Positions 55,096-63,529 of a stretch of 64,000 nucleotides of DNA are shown here, piece by piece. Each line of letters begins with the position of its first letter. Position 1 is the stretch's first letter. Made by a program: the position numbers and the translations under genes. The DNA lies in contig NZ_BDBQ01000010.1 of NCBI RefSeq assembly GCF_001613065.1, positions 1-64,000 on the forward strand, given 5' to 3'. Source of the stretch: Nocardia miyunensis NBRC 108239. GTDB taxonomy: Bacteria > Actinomycetota > Actinomycetes > Mycobacteriales > Mycobacteriaceae. The notes under the pieces were generated by a model. That model ran no database searches, had not been told where the DNA came from, and saw only the letters and a list, made by a program, of their open reading frames with translations.

Positions 55096-55752
55096 TCAGC
55101 CGTGCCGGTGCAGGAAACCGTGCAGGATGGCCTGGGTGAGTTCCTCGACGATCGCCGTTCGCGGCGGCTGCTCGGCGCCGAAGTAGGTCGAACGCAGTGC
55201 GGCCATCCCGGCGATCATCGCCACCGTCGAATGCGCCGCCAGAGCCGGATGGTCCGACCGCACTCCCCGCAGACGCATCCCTTCGGCGCTGATCCGGCCG
55301 AGCGCGTCGAGCGCCCGCCTGATGTCGGCGATGCCGGTGTCCTCGATCTCCTCCGGGCCGAGGGCCTCCGATGCCAGCAGCGTGACGACCAACCCCCGGT
55401 TCTCGACGAACAGGTCGTAGAGCTGTCCGGCGAACTGCCGAGCCAGATCCTGCTCGTCGGTTTCGTCGGGGACGACTTCTCGCCACGTGCGGCCGAACTC
55501 GTCCACGAAGCCGGTGAACGGAAGGACCACAGCCTCCCGGAACAGGGCCGCCTTCGAACCGAAGTTGCGGAACAGCAGATGTTCGCTCACCCCGGCGGCC
55601 TCGGCGATCTCCCGGGTTGTGGTGCCGCGGTAGTCCTGCCGGGCGAACAGGGTGCGGGCGGCGTCGAGCAGCAGTCGGCGCGGCTCGCCGCGAGGCCGAC
55701 GCGTCGGCGTCGGATCGGCCGGGCCGCGGCGGCCGGAAGGCTTGTGGGGCAC
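55096..55752 (-). CDS. TetR/AcrR family regulator
   Basis: 218 residues from GTG 55752 (VPHKPSGRRG), with AGGAG upstream; the frame is open but non-coding beyond. HTH: TTREIAEAAGVSEHLLFRNF (about residues 47-66). The Arg/Pro-rich N-terminal arm is typical of actinobacterial members. It is divergent from the AveC-like operon, with two palindromes in the shared promoter. Confidence 0.9.
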   Translation of the reverse strand: MPHKPSGRRGPADPTPTRRPRGEPRRLLLDAARTLFARQDYRGTTTREIAEAAGVSEHLLFRNFGSKAALFREAVVLPFTGFVDEFGRTWREVVPDETDEQDLARQFAGQLYDLFVENRGLVVTLLASEALGPEEIEDTGIADIRRALDALGRISAEGMRLRGVRSDHPALAAHSTVAMIAGMAALRSTYFGAEQPPRTAIVEELTQAILHGFLHRHG

Positions 55753-55799
55753 GGTCGTTCGCTCCTGGAAACGGCTCTGGATGGTCGACGGAATTATAA

Positions 55800-55841
55800 G
55801 ACAGTGCCCACTGTCCTCATTTAGGATAGTGGCTGCTATCC
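55800..55841. promoter_or_regulatory. Two palindromic operators in the TetR/AveC-like divergent promoter
   Basis: GACAGTG-cc-CACTGTC (55800-55815) is a perfect 7-bp inverted repeat and GGATAG-tggctg-CTATCC (55824-55841) a perfect 6-bp one. TAGGAT at 55822 could be the -10 of the rightward operon, so binding would block it. Confidence 0.7.
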
Positions 55842-55879
55842 AAAGCTCCGCGGAGCTCGTTTCGAAAGGGGGCGCGAAC

Positions 55880-55993
55880 ATGGGCGCAGGCATCATGCTG
55901 GGCACGCTGTTCGGGCTCATCGTCGTCATCTTCGGCGTGGTGTACCGATTCGACCCGGAAGCCCGCCGCCGCAAGCAGGAGCGGGAACTATGA
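55880..55993 (+). CDS. Single-span membrane micropeptide coupled to the AveC-like gene
   Basis: 37 residues, ATG at 55880 with GAAAGGGGG upstream. It has one hydrophobic helix (IMLGTLFGLIVVIFGVVYRF) and a basic tail (DPEARRRKQEREL). The stop overlaps the following ATG by four bases (ATGA), so translation is coupled. Likely a subunit or stabiliser of the AveC-like protein; too short for family assignment. Confidence 0.6.
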   Translation: MGAGIMLGTLFGLIVVIFGVVYRFDPEARRRKQEREL

Positions 55994-56772
55994 CCGAGCC
56001 GACACCACTGCTGAGGGTCGCCATCGGCTTCGCGTACGTCGGGGGGCTGGCATTCCTCGCCGCCGGGGTGTACCTGTCCTATCGCCGTCGTCGGCTGCAT
56101 CCGCTTCTGCTGCTGTGCATTTCGGCGATCTCGTTCTCCTGGATCGAAGCGCCCTACGACTGGGCCGTCTACGCGCAGTTCGCGCCCGCGATCCCGCGCA
56201 TGCCGTCCTGGTGGCCGCTGAACATGACCTGGGGCGGGCTGCCGTCGGCGGTACCACCCGGCTACATCGCCTATTTCGTGCTGCCCGCCGTGCTCGGCCT
56301 GACGCTCGGACGATGGCTGATCGGCAAGTTCCACTGGCGTCGACCGCAGACCCTGCTCGTCGCCGGCCTCGTGGTCGGTTTCGTCTGGGCGTTCCTGTTC
56401 AACGCGATCCTGGGTGCGCGATTCGGCGTGTTCTACTACGGCCGGGTCATCCACGGGCTGGCATTGTGGGAGGGGACCAAACATCAGTACCCGCTCTACG
56501 ACGCGCTCGCGATGGGTGTGCAGATGATGGTCTTCACCTACATCCTGGGCCGGACCGATGCCGCGGGACGCACCGTGATCGACGCAGCGGCCGAACGGAT
56601 GTCGGCGAACCGCGTGTGGTCCGCGGTGCTGTCCGTCGCCGGGATCGTCGTGCTGGGCACCGCACTCTACGGCGCGGTCTTCGCACCCCATCTGGTGACG
56701 AAGATGCAGGGCCGGGTGACCGCCGGCCCCACAGCGCAACTGTTCCCGGGCGTACCGAATCAGCCGAAGTAG
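55990..56772 (+). CDS. Spirocyclase AveC-family membrane protein
   Basis: 260 residues, about seven transmembrane helices. Conserved features include LLLCISAISFSWIEAPYDW and a stretch with FGVFYYGRVIHGLALWEG and YDALAMGVQMMVFTYILG. AveC of Streptomyces avermitilis catalyses spiroketal cyclisation and dehydration in avermectin assembly; the mycolate-actinomycete homologues have unknown substrates, possibly steroids or isoprenoids. Coupled to the micropeptide. Confidence 0.8.
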   Translation: MTEPTPLLRVAIGFAYVGGLAFLAAGVYLSYRRRRLHPLLLLCISAISFSWIEAPYDWAVYAQFAPAIPRMPSWWPLNMTWGGLPSAVPPGYIAYFVLPAVLGLTLGRWLIGKFHWRRPQTLLVAGLVVGFVWAFLFNAILGARFGVFYYGRVIHGLALWEGTKHQYPLYDALAMGVQMMVFTYILGRTDAAGRTVIDAAAERMSANRVWSAVLSVAGIVVLGTALYGAVFAPHLVTKMQGRVTAGPTAQLFPGVPNQPK

Positions 56773-56808
56773 ATTCACTTCCGAAACCGTTGCCGCACAG
56801 CCGAATAC

Positions 56809-56840
56809 GAGGGCGTCCCACATGAAGGCGGGACGCCCTC
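56809..56840. terminator. Bidirectional terminator between AveC-like and P450 genes
   Basis: GAGGGCGTCCC and GGGACGCCCTC form a perfect 11-bp stem with a 10-nt loop between the two convergent genes. Confidence 0.75.
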
Positions 56841-56848
56841 GCCGCTCC

Positions 56849-58042
56849 CTATATCGCGACCGGAAGTTTCGCCCACCCGCGCACGCTGGAGGTGTGCGCC
56901 CGGACCGCACCGCCGTAGTCGACCTCCCAGTCCGGCCAGCGCAGCAGCACCTCCTCCAGCGCGACGCGTGCCTCCAGCCGCGCCAGCGCGGCCCCGAGGC
57001 AGAAGTGCAGTCCGAACCCGAAACTCAGATGACTTGTCTGCCTGTGGATGTCGAACCGGTCCGGGTCGACGTACTGACGTTCGTCACGATTGGCCGAGGC
57101 GTTGAGCAGCAGCATCACCGATCCCTCGGGGACCGTGTGGCCGTAGTACTCGGTCGTCGTCGCGACGTATCGGGCCTGCACCGGCGAGGGCGGCTCGTAG
57201 CGCAGCACCTCCTCGATCGCGCCGGGGATCAGCGCATGGTCCGCCGCGAGTTCACGTCGCTGATCGGGATGCTCGGACAGCAGCTGCCCGGTGAATCCGA
57301 TGAGCCGCGTGGTGGTTTCGCTGCCCGCCCCGAAGATCATGCTGATGTAGGTCAATATCTCCGTACGACTGAGCGGCCGTTTCCCACCGTTCTCGTCCTC
57401 GACCTCCGCATTGATCAAATCGGTCATCAGGTCGTCGGTGGGATTGCGCGCACGCCAGTCGACGTATTCGGCGATGAGTTCCAGATTCGGCGGTTCGGCT
57501 TTCATTCCCTCCCCCGGCGTGCCGGATTCCAGCGAAATGATGGTGTCGGTGGTATCGCGAATCTTCGACTGGTCCTGCTGAGGAATTCCGAGCAGCGCGC
57601 CGATGGTCTGCATGGGCATCGCGGCGCCCAGGTCGGCGATGAAATCGAAACCGCCCGTGCCGACCAGCGGTTCCAGCGCCGCGACGGCGAACTGCCGGGC
57701 GATCGGCTCGACGGCCGCGACCCGCCGCGGGGTGAACACACGCGCGAGAATCTTCCGGTGCGTATCGTGCAGCGGCGGATCCTCGAACAGGATGAGTCCC
57801 GACGGAATTTCCACTCCGCTGGAAATGATGTCCAGTACGGTGCCTCGTCCCGAACGGAATGTCCGCCAGTCGTGCAATCCCTTGGCGACGTCCGCATATC
57901 TGCTCAGGGCATAGAACCCGTACCGGTCGTTGTGATACAGCGGGGCCGACGCGCGCAACCGCTGCCATACCGGGTAGGGATCGTCGTCGATGGCGAAATC
58001 GTACGGATCGTAATACGGTTCCGCTTCCAGGGTTTCGGGCAT
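56849..58042 (-). CDS. Cytochrome P450
   Basis: 397 residues from ATG 58042 (MPETLEAEPY); eight more codons are open. I-helix: MIFGAGSETTTRLIGFTG (oxygen-binding AGSET), K-helix ExxR in AIEEVLRYEPP, and heme loop SFGFGLHFCLGAALARLEAR with the Cys ligand. A soluble class-I bacterial P450 that needs ferredoxin. It follows the SDR gene on the same strand (147-bp gap), so probably both act on one substrate such as a steroid or terpenoid. Confidence 0.94.
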   Translation of the reverse strand: MPETLEAEPYYDPYDFAIDDDPYPVWQRLRASAPLYHNDRYGFYALSRYADVAKGLHDWRTFRSGRGTVLDIISSGVEIPSGLILFEDPPLHDTHRKILARVFTPRRVAAVEPIARQFAVAALEPLVGTGGFDFIADLGAAMPMQTIGALLGIPQQDQSKIRDTTDTIISLESGTPGEGMKAEPPNLELIAEYVDWRARNPTDDLMTDLINAEVEDENGGKRPLSRTEILTYISMIFGAGSETTTRLIGFTGQLLSEHPDQRRELAADHALIPGAIEEVLRYEPPSPVQARYVATTTEYYGHTVPEGSVMLLLNASANRDERQYVDPDRFDIHRQTSHLSFGFGLHFCLGAALARLEARVALEEVLLRWPDWEVDYGGAVRAHTSSVRGWAKLPVAI

Positions 58043-58189
58043 GTTCTCCGCCTTTGCGCGCCACACCGGTGGAATCGACCGGCTGCGGTGGATGTGCTCT
58101 CGGGGTGCTCGCCGGATCGGAATTCACGCGAACGCGTTGCGCGGCAGCGTGTTCGGCAGGTCCGGCGAGATGAGCGAGCCAGGGCCGGA

Positions 58190-59032
58190 CTAGCCGAGCG
58201 GGACCCGGCCGGTGATGATGTCCATCAGCGGTTTTCCCGGAGCGTATGCGCCGGTGAGCGAGGACATGGCGTGCCCGCTGTCGACGATGAGGGTGATTCC
58301 GCTGACGCCGCTGGCGGCCTCGCTGTTGAGGAAGACCATGGCGTTGCCCATCTGCTCGGGAACATGCAGCGGCACCCCGGTGTCGTCGCGGTAGTCCTGC
58401 GCGAACGCGAGCCAGCTCTCGGCGTTGGCGCGGGCGAGCGGGGTGTCGGTCGGGCCGGGACAGATGGCGTTGATCCGAATCCCTCTCTCCAGCAAGGGAT
58501 ATGCCCGGGTCGCCACGTAGGCGTTGATCGCCTGCTTGCTGAAGCCGTAGTGCATCGCACCGCTGTCCTCGCGAGCCCGCACCCAGGCGTGCGCGCTCGC
58601 GTAGTCCGGGGTGTCCAGGAATTCCCGCACCAACGGCAGGTTGTTCTCCCACCCCATACCGGCCACCGAGGAGATGAAGCAGATCGCCGAGCCGCGCGGC
58701 AACCGTCCGGCCGCGAGCAGCCGCTCGATCAGGTGCCGATGGCCGATGAAGTTGGCGCGCATCATATCCGGACCGTCCGCGATGCCCGCCGCGGCGAAGA
58801 CGGCGTGGACCGGACCCGTCAGCGAGTCGACCGCGGCATCGATCGAGTCGGGATGCCGCAGATCCATCGCGACGACCCGGTCCGTGGCGTAGTCGACGGG
58901 AGCGTTGTCCATCACGGTGACCTCGGCCCCCAGGGCTTTCGCGATATGCGCTGCCGCAGCGCCCATCCCCGTCGCGCCACCGACCACGAGCGCGCTTCTG
59001 CCGTCGTACCGGAACTTGTCGACAGCGCTCAT
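58190..59032 (-). CDS. Short-chain dehydrogenase/reductase
   Basis: 280 residues from ATG 59032 (MSAVDKFRYD), GAGGAAAT just upstream. Cofactor motif VVGGATGMGAAAAHIAKALG, active-site Ser in FISSVAGMG and Tyr/Lys in YGFSKQAINAYVATRAYPL; ICPGPTDTPLARAN is the usual PG motif. NAD(P)-dependent oxidation of an alcohol, here paired with a P450. First gene of the operon. Confidence 0.92.
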   Translation of the reverse strand: MSAVDKFRYDGRSALVVGGATGMGAAAAHIAKALGAEVTVMDNAPVDYATDRVVAMDLRHPDSIDAAVDSLTGPVHAVFAAAGIADGPDMMRANFIGHRHLIERLLAAGRLPRGSAICFISSVAGMGWENNLPLVREFLDTPDYASAHAWVRAREDSGAMHYGFSKQAINAYVATRAYPLLERGIRINAICPGPTDTPLARANAESWLAFAQDYRDDTGVPLHVPEQMGNAMVFLNSEAASGVSGITLIVDSGHAMSSLTGAYAPGKPLMDIITGRVPLG

Positions 59033-59067
59033 ATTTCCTCCGGTTCGAACCACAGTATGGAGACCTA

Positions 59068-59084
59068 ACTTTTGTTCCAAAAGT
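59068..59084. promoter_or_regulatory. Palindromic operator before the SDR-P450 operon
   Basis: ACTTTTG-ttc-CAAAAGT is a perfect 7-bp inverted repeat 36 bp upstream of the SDR start, AT-rich against the local background. A TetR-family repressor is the likely ligand. Confidence 0.65.
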
Positions 59085-59288
59085 AGCGAGTGTTGCCCCG
59101 GTTGGTCAATAGCTCTCAACGGCGAAGAGCGGGCCGCAATGACCACTCTTCCGGCAATACCAGTGGACGAACGTGCGGGCCGACGACGAACGAGCACGTC
59201 GGCATCAGACTCGACAGCATCGGACAGATACCAAATATATGTTTACAATCCGGCACACGGGATCCGATGCCGCCCGATCCTCGCACCG

Positions 59289-60689
59289 TCACCGCTGCCC
59301 GGCGAGCGAACGGTCATCCGCGTGGATGCGGCTGACGCGTGAACCGATGATCGACAGCGTCACACCCAGCAGGTACGTCACGAGAATCGCGGTGAACGCG
59401 ACGTGCAGCGAGAACGCGCCGGTCACGTTCAGCAGCGCGCCGAGGACCGCGACGCCGAACGCTCCTCCCGTCTGCCGTGCGGTGTTCAGCACTCCGGAGG
59501 CCAGGCCGACGCGGTCCGCGGGCGCGCCGGCCAGCGCCGCGGCGGTCATCGCGGGCATCGCCAGGGAGGTCAGCCCGATCGGCAGTGTGCACAGCACGAG
59601 CGCCCACACCGGCGCGTGCGCGGGCAGAACCGCGATCAGCAGTGCGCCGGTGGCGGCGCAGAGCAGGCCCGCGGTTATCGCCCGCCATTCGCCGACGCGG
59701 GCCACGACGCGGGCGGCGAGGAAGGCGAACATGCCGACGATGACGGTCATCGGAAGCATCGCGGCACCCGTGGTGAACGAGCCGAGGTGATGGCTGTCCT
59801 GGAGATCCAGCGCGAGGCAGAACAACGTTCCGTAGAGGCCGAAGTTGAAGATCACCCCGATCGCGATCGCCACCGCAAAGGTGCGGCGGCGGAACAGAAC
59901 CGGATCCACCATCGGATGCCGGACCCGAGATTGGCTGACGCCGAACGCCACCGCCGACGCCGCGCCCACGCCGAACAAGAGCAACGGCGCGTCCGCGAGC
60001 CAGCCATCCTGTCCGGCGAGGATGAATCCGCCGGTCAGCGTCGCGAGGGTGGTGATCGCCAGCACCTGGCCGATCCCGTCGAGCCGATGCCGGTGACGCC
60101 GGGTCTCCGCCACCCGGCGGCCCAGCAGCCACGCGGTGATCACGGCGACGGGGACGTTGACAACGAAGATCGCGCGCCAATCGATCGCCTCGGTGAGGAC
60201 GCCGCCGAGGATCGGCCCGCTCGCCAGGCCGATCCCCGACACGCCGCCCCAGATCGCGAGCGCTCGTCCGCGCTCTCGCGGATCGGGGAACGTGTGCGCG
60301 ATCAGCGCCAGCGAACACGGCATCAGCCAGGCCGCGCCGAAACCCTGCACGACCCGCGCGGCGACGAGCATCTCCATCGAGTTCGCCGCACTGCACACCG
60401 CGCTGCCCAGCGCGAAGACGCCGAGCCCGAGCAGATAGCCGGCACGCGCGCCGACGCGGTCGGACAGCGCCCCGGCGGTCAGCAGCAGCGCCGCGAAGGC
60501 CAGGGTGTATCCGTTGACGATCCACTGCGCGGACGACAGACTGCCACCCAGGTCCGAAATGATCGGTCGCAGAGCGACATTGACGATGGTCGCATCCAGC
60601 GTGATCATTCCGAACCCGAGACAGATCGCCGCCAGGCCGAGCCGGGCTCCGAGTGTTCCGGTACGTGCGAGGGCGGGGGCCGAGTTCAT
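59289..60689 (-). CDS. MFS drug exporter (DHA2/EmrB-like)
   Basis: 466 residues, ATG start. Fourteen helices; LDATIVNVALRPIISDLGGS and QWIVNGYTLAFAALLLTAGA mark the DHA2 family, with SDRVGARAGYLLGLGVFALG as motif A. Proton-driven export of hydrophobic toxic compounds. Divergent from the LysR gene, which is likely its regulator. Confidence 0.92.
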   Translation of the reverse strand: MNSAPALARTGTLGARLGLAAICLGFGMITLDATIVNVALRPIISDLGGSLSSAQWIVNGYTLAFAALLLTAGALSDRVGARAGYLLGLGVFALGSAVCSAANSMEMLVAARVVQGFGAAWLMPCSLALIAHTFPDPRERGRALAIWGGVSGIGLASGPILGGVLTEAIDWRAIFVVNVPVAVITAWLLGRRVAETRRHRHRLDGIGQVLAITTLATLTGGFILAGQDGWLADAPLLLFGVGAASAVAFGVSQSRVRHPMVDPVLFRRRTFAVAIAIGVIFNFGLYGTLFCLALDLQDSHHLGSFTTGAAMLPMTVIVGMFAFLAARVVARVGEWRAITAGLLCAATGALLIAVLPAHAPVWALVLCTLPIGLTSLAMPAMTAAALAGAPADRVGLASGVLNTARQTGGAFGVAVLGALLNVTGAFSLHVAFTAILVTYLLGVTLSIIGSRVSRIHADDRSLAGQR

Positions 60690-60781
60690 GTCTGCGATCG
60701 TCTGCCCGCGCGGGCCGCCCGTCCACGACCGGTGTGCTGACGCTCATAGGCTGTGCCTAACAGTGGGAATACGCTGGGGCG

Positions 60782-61702
60782 ATGGAACTGCGACAGTTGC
60801 GCTACTTCGTCGCCGTCGCCGAGGAACTGCATTTCGGACGGGCCGCCGCGCGGCTCTACATCGCGACGCCGTCGCTGTCCCAGCAGATCAAGGCGCTGGA
60901 GGCCGGCCTGGGAGTGACGCTGTTCGAACGGGACCGACGCCACGTCGAACTCACCTCCGCGGGCGCGATGCTGCTGTCCGACGCCCGCGAGATCCTGTCG
61001 CTCGCGGCCGCCGCCGAACGTCGGCTGGCGGGGACCACCGGACCGCTGCGCCTGGGCTATGTGAGCTGGCTGCCCGAGAAGTTGCTCGCCTCGCCCGGGG
61101 CGGATCTGCGGATCGACGAGTGGGTGATGCCCAGCCACGTGCAGATCGGGCGCGTGCTCGACGGCGGCCTGGACGCCGCCGTCGCCTGGGCCCCGCACCG
61201 CGACGAGCGGCTCGACTACCGATTGCTCTGGGCCGAACCGCTTTTCGCCGTCACCACCCGGTTCGGCGCGACATCGGTCGCCGCCGAGGAACTCACCGTT
61301 CTGGTCGATTCCGATCTGACGTCCTGGGATGCCTGGAACCAATTCGCGATGGAGTTCGCCGAGTCGACCGGGTGCCGTCTGCTGCGCATCGATGACGGCG
61401 GCATCACCGGAACCGCGTTCCATCACCACTGCAAGCGGCTCGACACACCGGTGCTCGCCTCGCCCAAACGCCATCCGACCCCGCTCCCCGCGGGCTTGCG
61501 CGCCCGGCCGATCCACGATCCGGCGCCGCTGTGGTGCTGGTCGCTGATCACCCGCGCCGACGAACAGCGAAGCAGCGTCGGCGCGTTGCGCGAGCATGCC
61601 GAACAGCTCTCACTCGAGTTCCCGCCCGACGATCTCGACGGGCCCGTCTGGATTCCGGCGGCCGATCCGCATCGCGACGCACTCACCTCGGACCGCATGT
61701 GA
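60782..61702 (+). CDS. LysR family transcriptional regulator
   Basis: 306 residues, ATG 60782. N-terminal winged HTH (LRQLRYFVAVAEELHFGRAA, then LYIATPSLSQQIKALEAGLG), linker helix, and a substrate domain from about 95 (LRLGYVSWLPEKLL). It controls the divergent MFS exporter in all likelihood. Confidence 0.93.
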   Translation: MELRQLRYFVAVAEELHFGRAAARLYIATPSLSQQIKALEAGLGVTLFERDRRHVELTSAGAMLLSDAREILSLAAAAERRLAGTTGPLRLGYVSWLPEKLLASPGADLRIDEWVMPSHVQIGRVLDGGLDAAVAWAPHRDERLDYRLLWAEPLFAVTTRFGATSVAAEELTVLVDSDLTSWDAWNQFAMEFAESTGCRLLRIDDGGITGTAFHHHCKRLDTPVLASPKRHPTPLPAGLRARPIHDPAPLWCWSLITRADEQRSSVGALREHAEQLSLEFPPDDLDGPVWIPAADPHRDALTSDRM

Positions 61703-62073
61703 CGTCCGCATCAGGGTCACCGCAGAGCTGAGAGAGCGGCCACTGTCCGGAATCTCCGGTTGCAACCCTAATCCGAAGGTCACCTTCGACCCCTGCACGA
61801 TGATCTCAGATGACGTCGTACTGGAAGCCGGATACAACTCAGCTGCAAGAAAGAGATACTCCGGCTTCACGCACCCGCCGAATCTTATCCTGGGCTGCGA
61901 GTTCAAAGACGATGAGCATGGCCCGATAAACCCCAGATACGTTCTGGACATAGCTTCGACGAACAAACGCGGAAGCATTTCCCGATCCGTGCACCGACAT
62001 ATTTGATACTGTCAAAATGATTGGGTCGGCCATCGGAGCCGACAATTAGACCGGTCAACTGCCCGAACGACGC
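61703..62073. other. Intergenic region, lower GC
   Basis: 371 bp with a lower GC content than the neighbourhood (about 61770-62050). Short open frames on both strands (such as a 68-codon one beginning MISDDVVLEAGYNS) have no good ribosome-binding site or family. Could be decayed foreign DNA. Confidence 0.35.
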
Positions 62074-62460
62074 TCAGTCGGTGGAATCCTTTGGGTACCA
62101 ACGTAACTCGACGGTATTACCGTCCGGGTCGGCGACGTAGATCGACGTCGCCTGGCCTCGGGCGCCCCAGCGGGGAACCGGGCCCTCGAGCACGGTGAAC
62201 ACACCGGAGTCGATGACCTCCTGCCAGTCCAAGGGCTCGACCACCAAACAGATGTGATCCACGTTCGCCTCGCCGCGCGGCATGCTCTGTAGATCGATGA
62301 CCGTCCGATCGGTCACCCGGACCGACGGGAACGGGACCTGTCCGGCTCGCCACTCGTCGAGTCGGTCCGCTTCCAAACCGAGTGTGCCGCAGTAGAATCC
62401 GAGCGAACGCTCGACATCCGAGACGTTCAGCACCAGATGATCGAAGTCCACGACCCGCAT
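62074..62460 (-). CDS. VOC/glyoxalase-family protein
   Basis: 128 residues, single VOC domain: VVDFDHLVLNVSDVERSLGF at the start, then VDHICLVVEPLDWQEVID and YVADPDGNTVELRWYPKD. Metal ligands His, His and Glu are plausibly at DHL, DHI and ELR. The substrate is unknown (fosfomycin, glyoxal and dioxygenase roles all exist). Confidence 0.88.
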   Translation of the reverse strand: MRVVDFDHLVLNVSDVERSLGFYCGTLGLEADRLDEWRAGQVPFPSVRVTDRTVIDLQSMPRGEANVDHICLVVEPLDWQEVIDSGVFTVLEGPVPRWGARGQATSIYVADPDGNTVELRWYPKDSTD

Positions 62461-62511
62461 GACGCCCTCCGTGTTTCGGTCCTGCTCGAATTCTAGTCTC
62501 GTGCGAGCATC

Positions 62512-63336
62512 TCAGGGTTTGCGCGCCACTCCGCAGAAGAACGCGACCTCGGCGTCGATCTCTGCCGCGGTCTTGGCGTGGCCCACTTCCTCGGCGGGAG
62601 ATCCGGCCGAGGTGGGCCACAGACGGCTGACGACCACTCCGGGATCGATCAGGTCGAGGTCACGGAAGAAATGGGAGATCTCCGCGTAGGTGCGCGGGAA
62701 GGCGTCCATCTTGTTATTGCGGTACACCTCGCCGACCTCCGCCAACGCCGGGTTGAGATCGGGCGTGGCGTGGGTGATGGACAGATAGCTCCCGGCCGGG
62801 ACCGCGGCCATGATCTTGTCCACGATGGTGTACGGCACAGGGTCCGGGAAGAAATGCAGGATGCCGAAGCAGGACACGCCGACCGGCTCGTCCAGCAGGT
62901 TCCGGAATTCGTCGGATTCGATCAGCCGGTCGACGTCGGCGAGATCGATGTCGACGAAGCCGACCAGACCTTCGGCGGTGTCGTCCAGCTCGCCGAGCGC
63001 ACGCGAATGCGCCAGAACCACCGGATCGTTGTCGACGTAGAGGATTCGGCTGTCGGGCTGGATTTCGCGGACGACCTGATGAAGATTCGGCGCGGTGGGA
63101 ATTCCGGTGCCGAGATCCAGGAAACGCCGGATGCCTCGTTCCCCGGCGATGAATTTCGTCGCCTTCACCATGAAGTCCCGGTTCTCGCGCGCCGCCCGGC
63201 GAATGTTCGGAAAGACCTTCTCCACTTGCGCGGCAGCCGCTCGATCCGACGGGTAGTTGTCCTTGCCGCCGAGGAAATAATCGTAGATCCGAGCCTTCGA
63301 TGGCCGATTCGTATCCAATGCGCCCCCGTCCGTCAT
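62512..63336 (-). CDS. SAM-dependent methyltransferase (DUF574 / SCO-type)
   Basis: 274 residues from ATG 63336 (MTDGGALDTN); the frame is open upstream but the family starts here. Hallmarks: KARIYDYFLGGKDNYPSDRA, RRFLDLGTGIPTAPNLHQVV (SAM loop) and RILYVDNDPVVLAHSRAL. Widespread in actinomycetes, often near DUF397/XRE genes, with unknown methyl acceptor. Confidence 0.92.
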   Translation of the reverse strand: MTDGGALDTNRPSKARIYDYFLGGKDNYPSDRAAAAQVEKVFPNIRRAARENRDFMVKATKFIAGERGIRRFLDLGTGIPTAPNLHQVVREIQPDSRILYVDNDPVVLAHSRALGELDDTAEGLVGFVDIDLADVDRLIESDEFRNLLDEPVGVSCFGILHFFPDPVPYTIVDKIMAAVPAGSYLSITHATPDLNPALAEVGEVYRNNKMDAFPRTYAEISHFFRDLDLIDPGVVVSRLWPTSAGSPAEEVGHAKTAAEIDAEVAFFCGVARKP

Positions 63337-63490
63337 GCCGCACATCCTAGCCCCGCTACGGGCGCCCCACCTGGGAGTCGACGAATCGCGAAACCGGCGC
63401 ACACTTCCGGAATCATGAAGCGCACAAGCAGTTTTCAGGAGGAACAGCACTGACCGGCGACGCGCTCTCGAGACGATTCATAGGCCCAAA

Positions 63491-63517
63491 ACTGACCAAA
63501 TGACCAATCTGGTCAGT
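63491..63517. promoter_or_regulatory. Inverted-repeat operator before the FAD oxidoreductase
   Basis: ACTGACCA (63491-63498) and TGGTCAGT (63510-63517) are perfect 8-bp inverted repeats around an 11-bp spacer. They end 1-12 bp before the candidate starts of the FAD gene, so a bound TetR-type repressor would block it. The regulator is not in the window. Confidence 0.65.
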
Positions 63518-63529
63518 ATGCTCTGCGAC

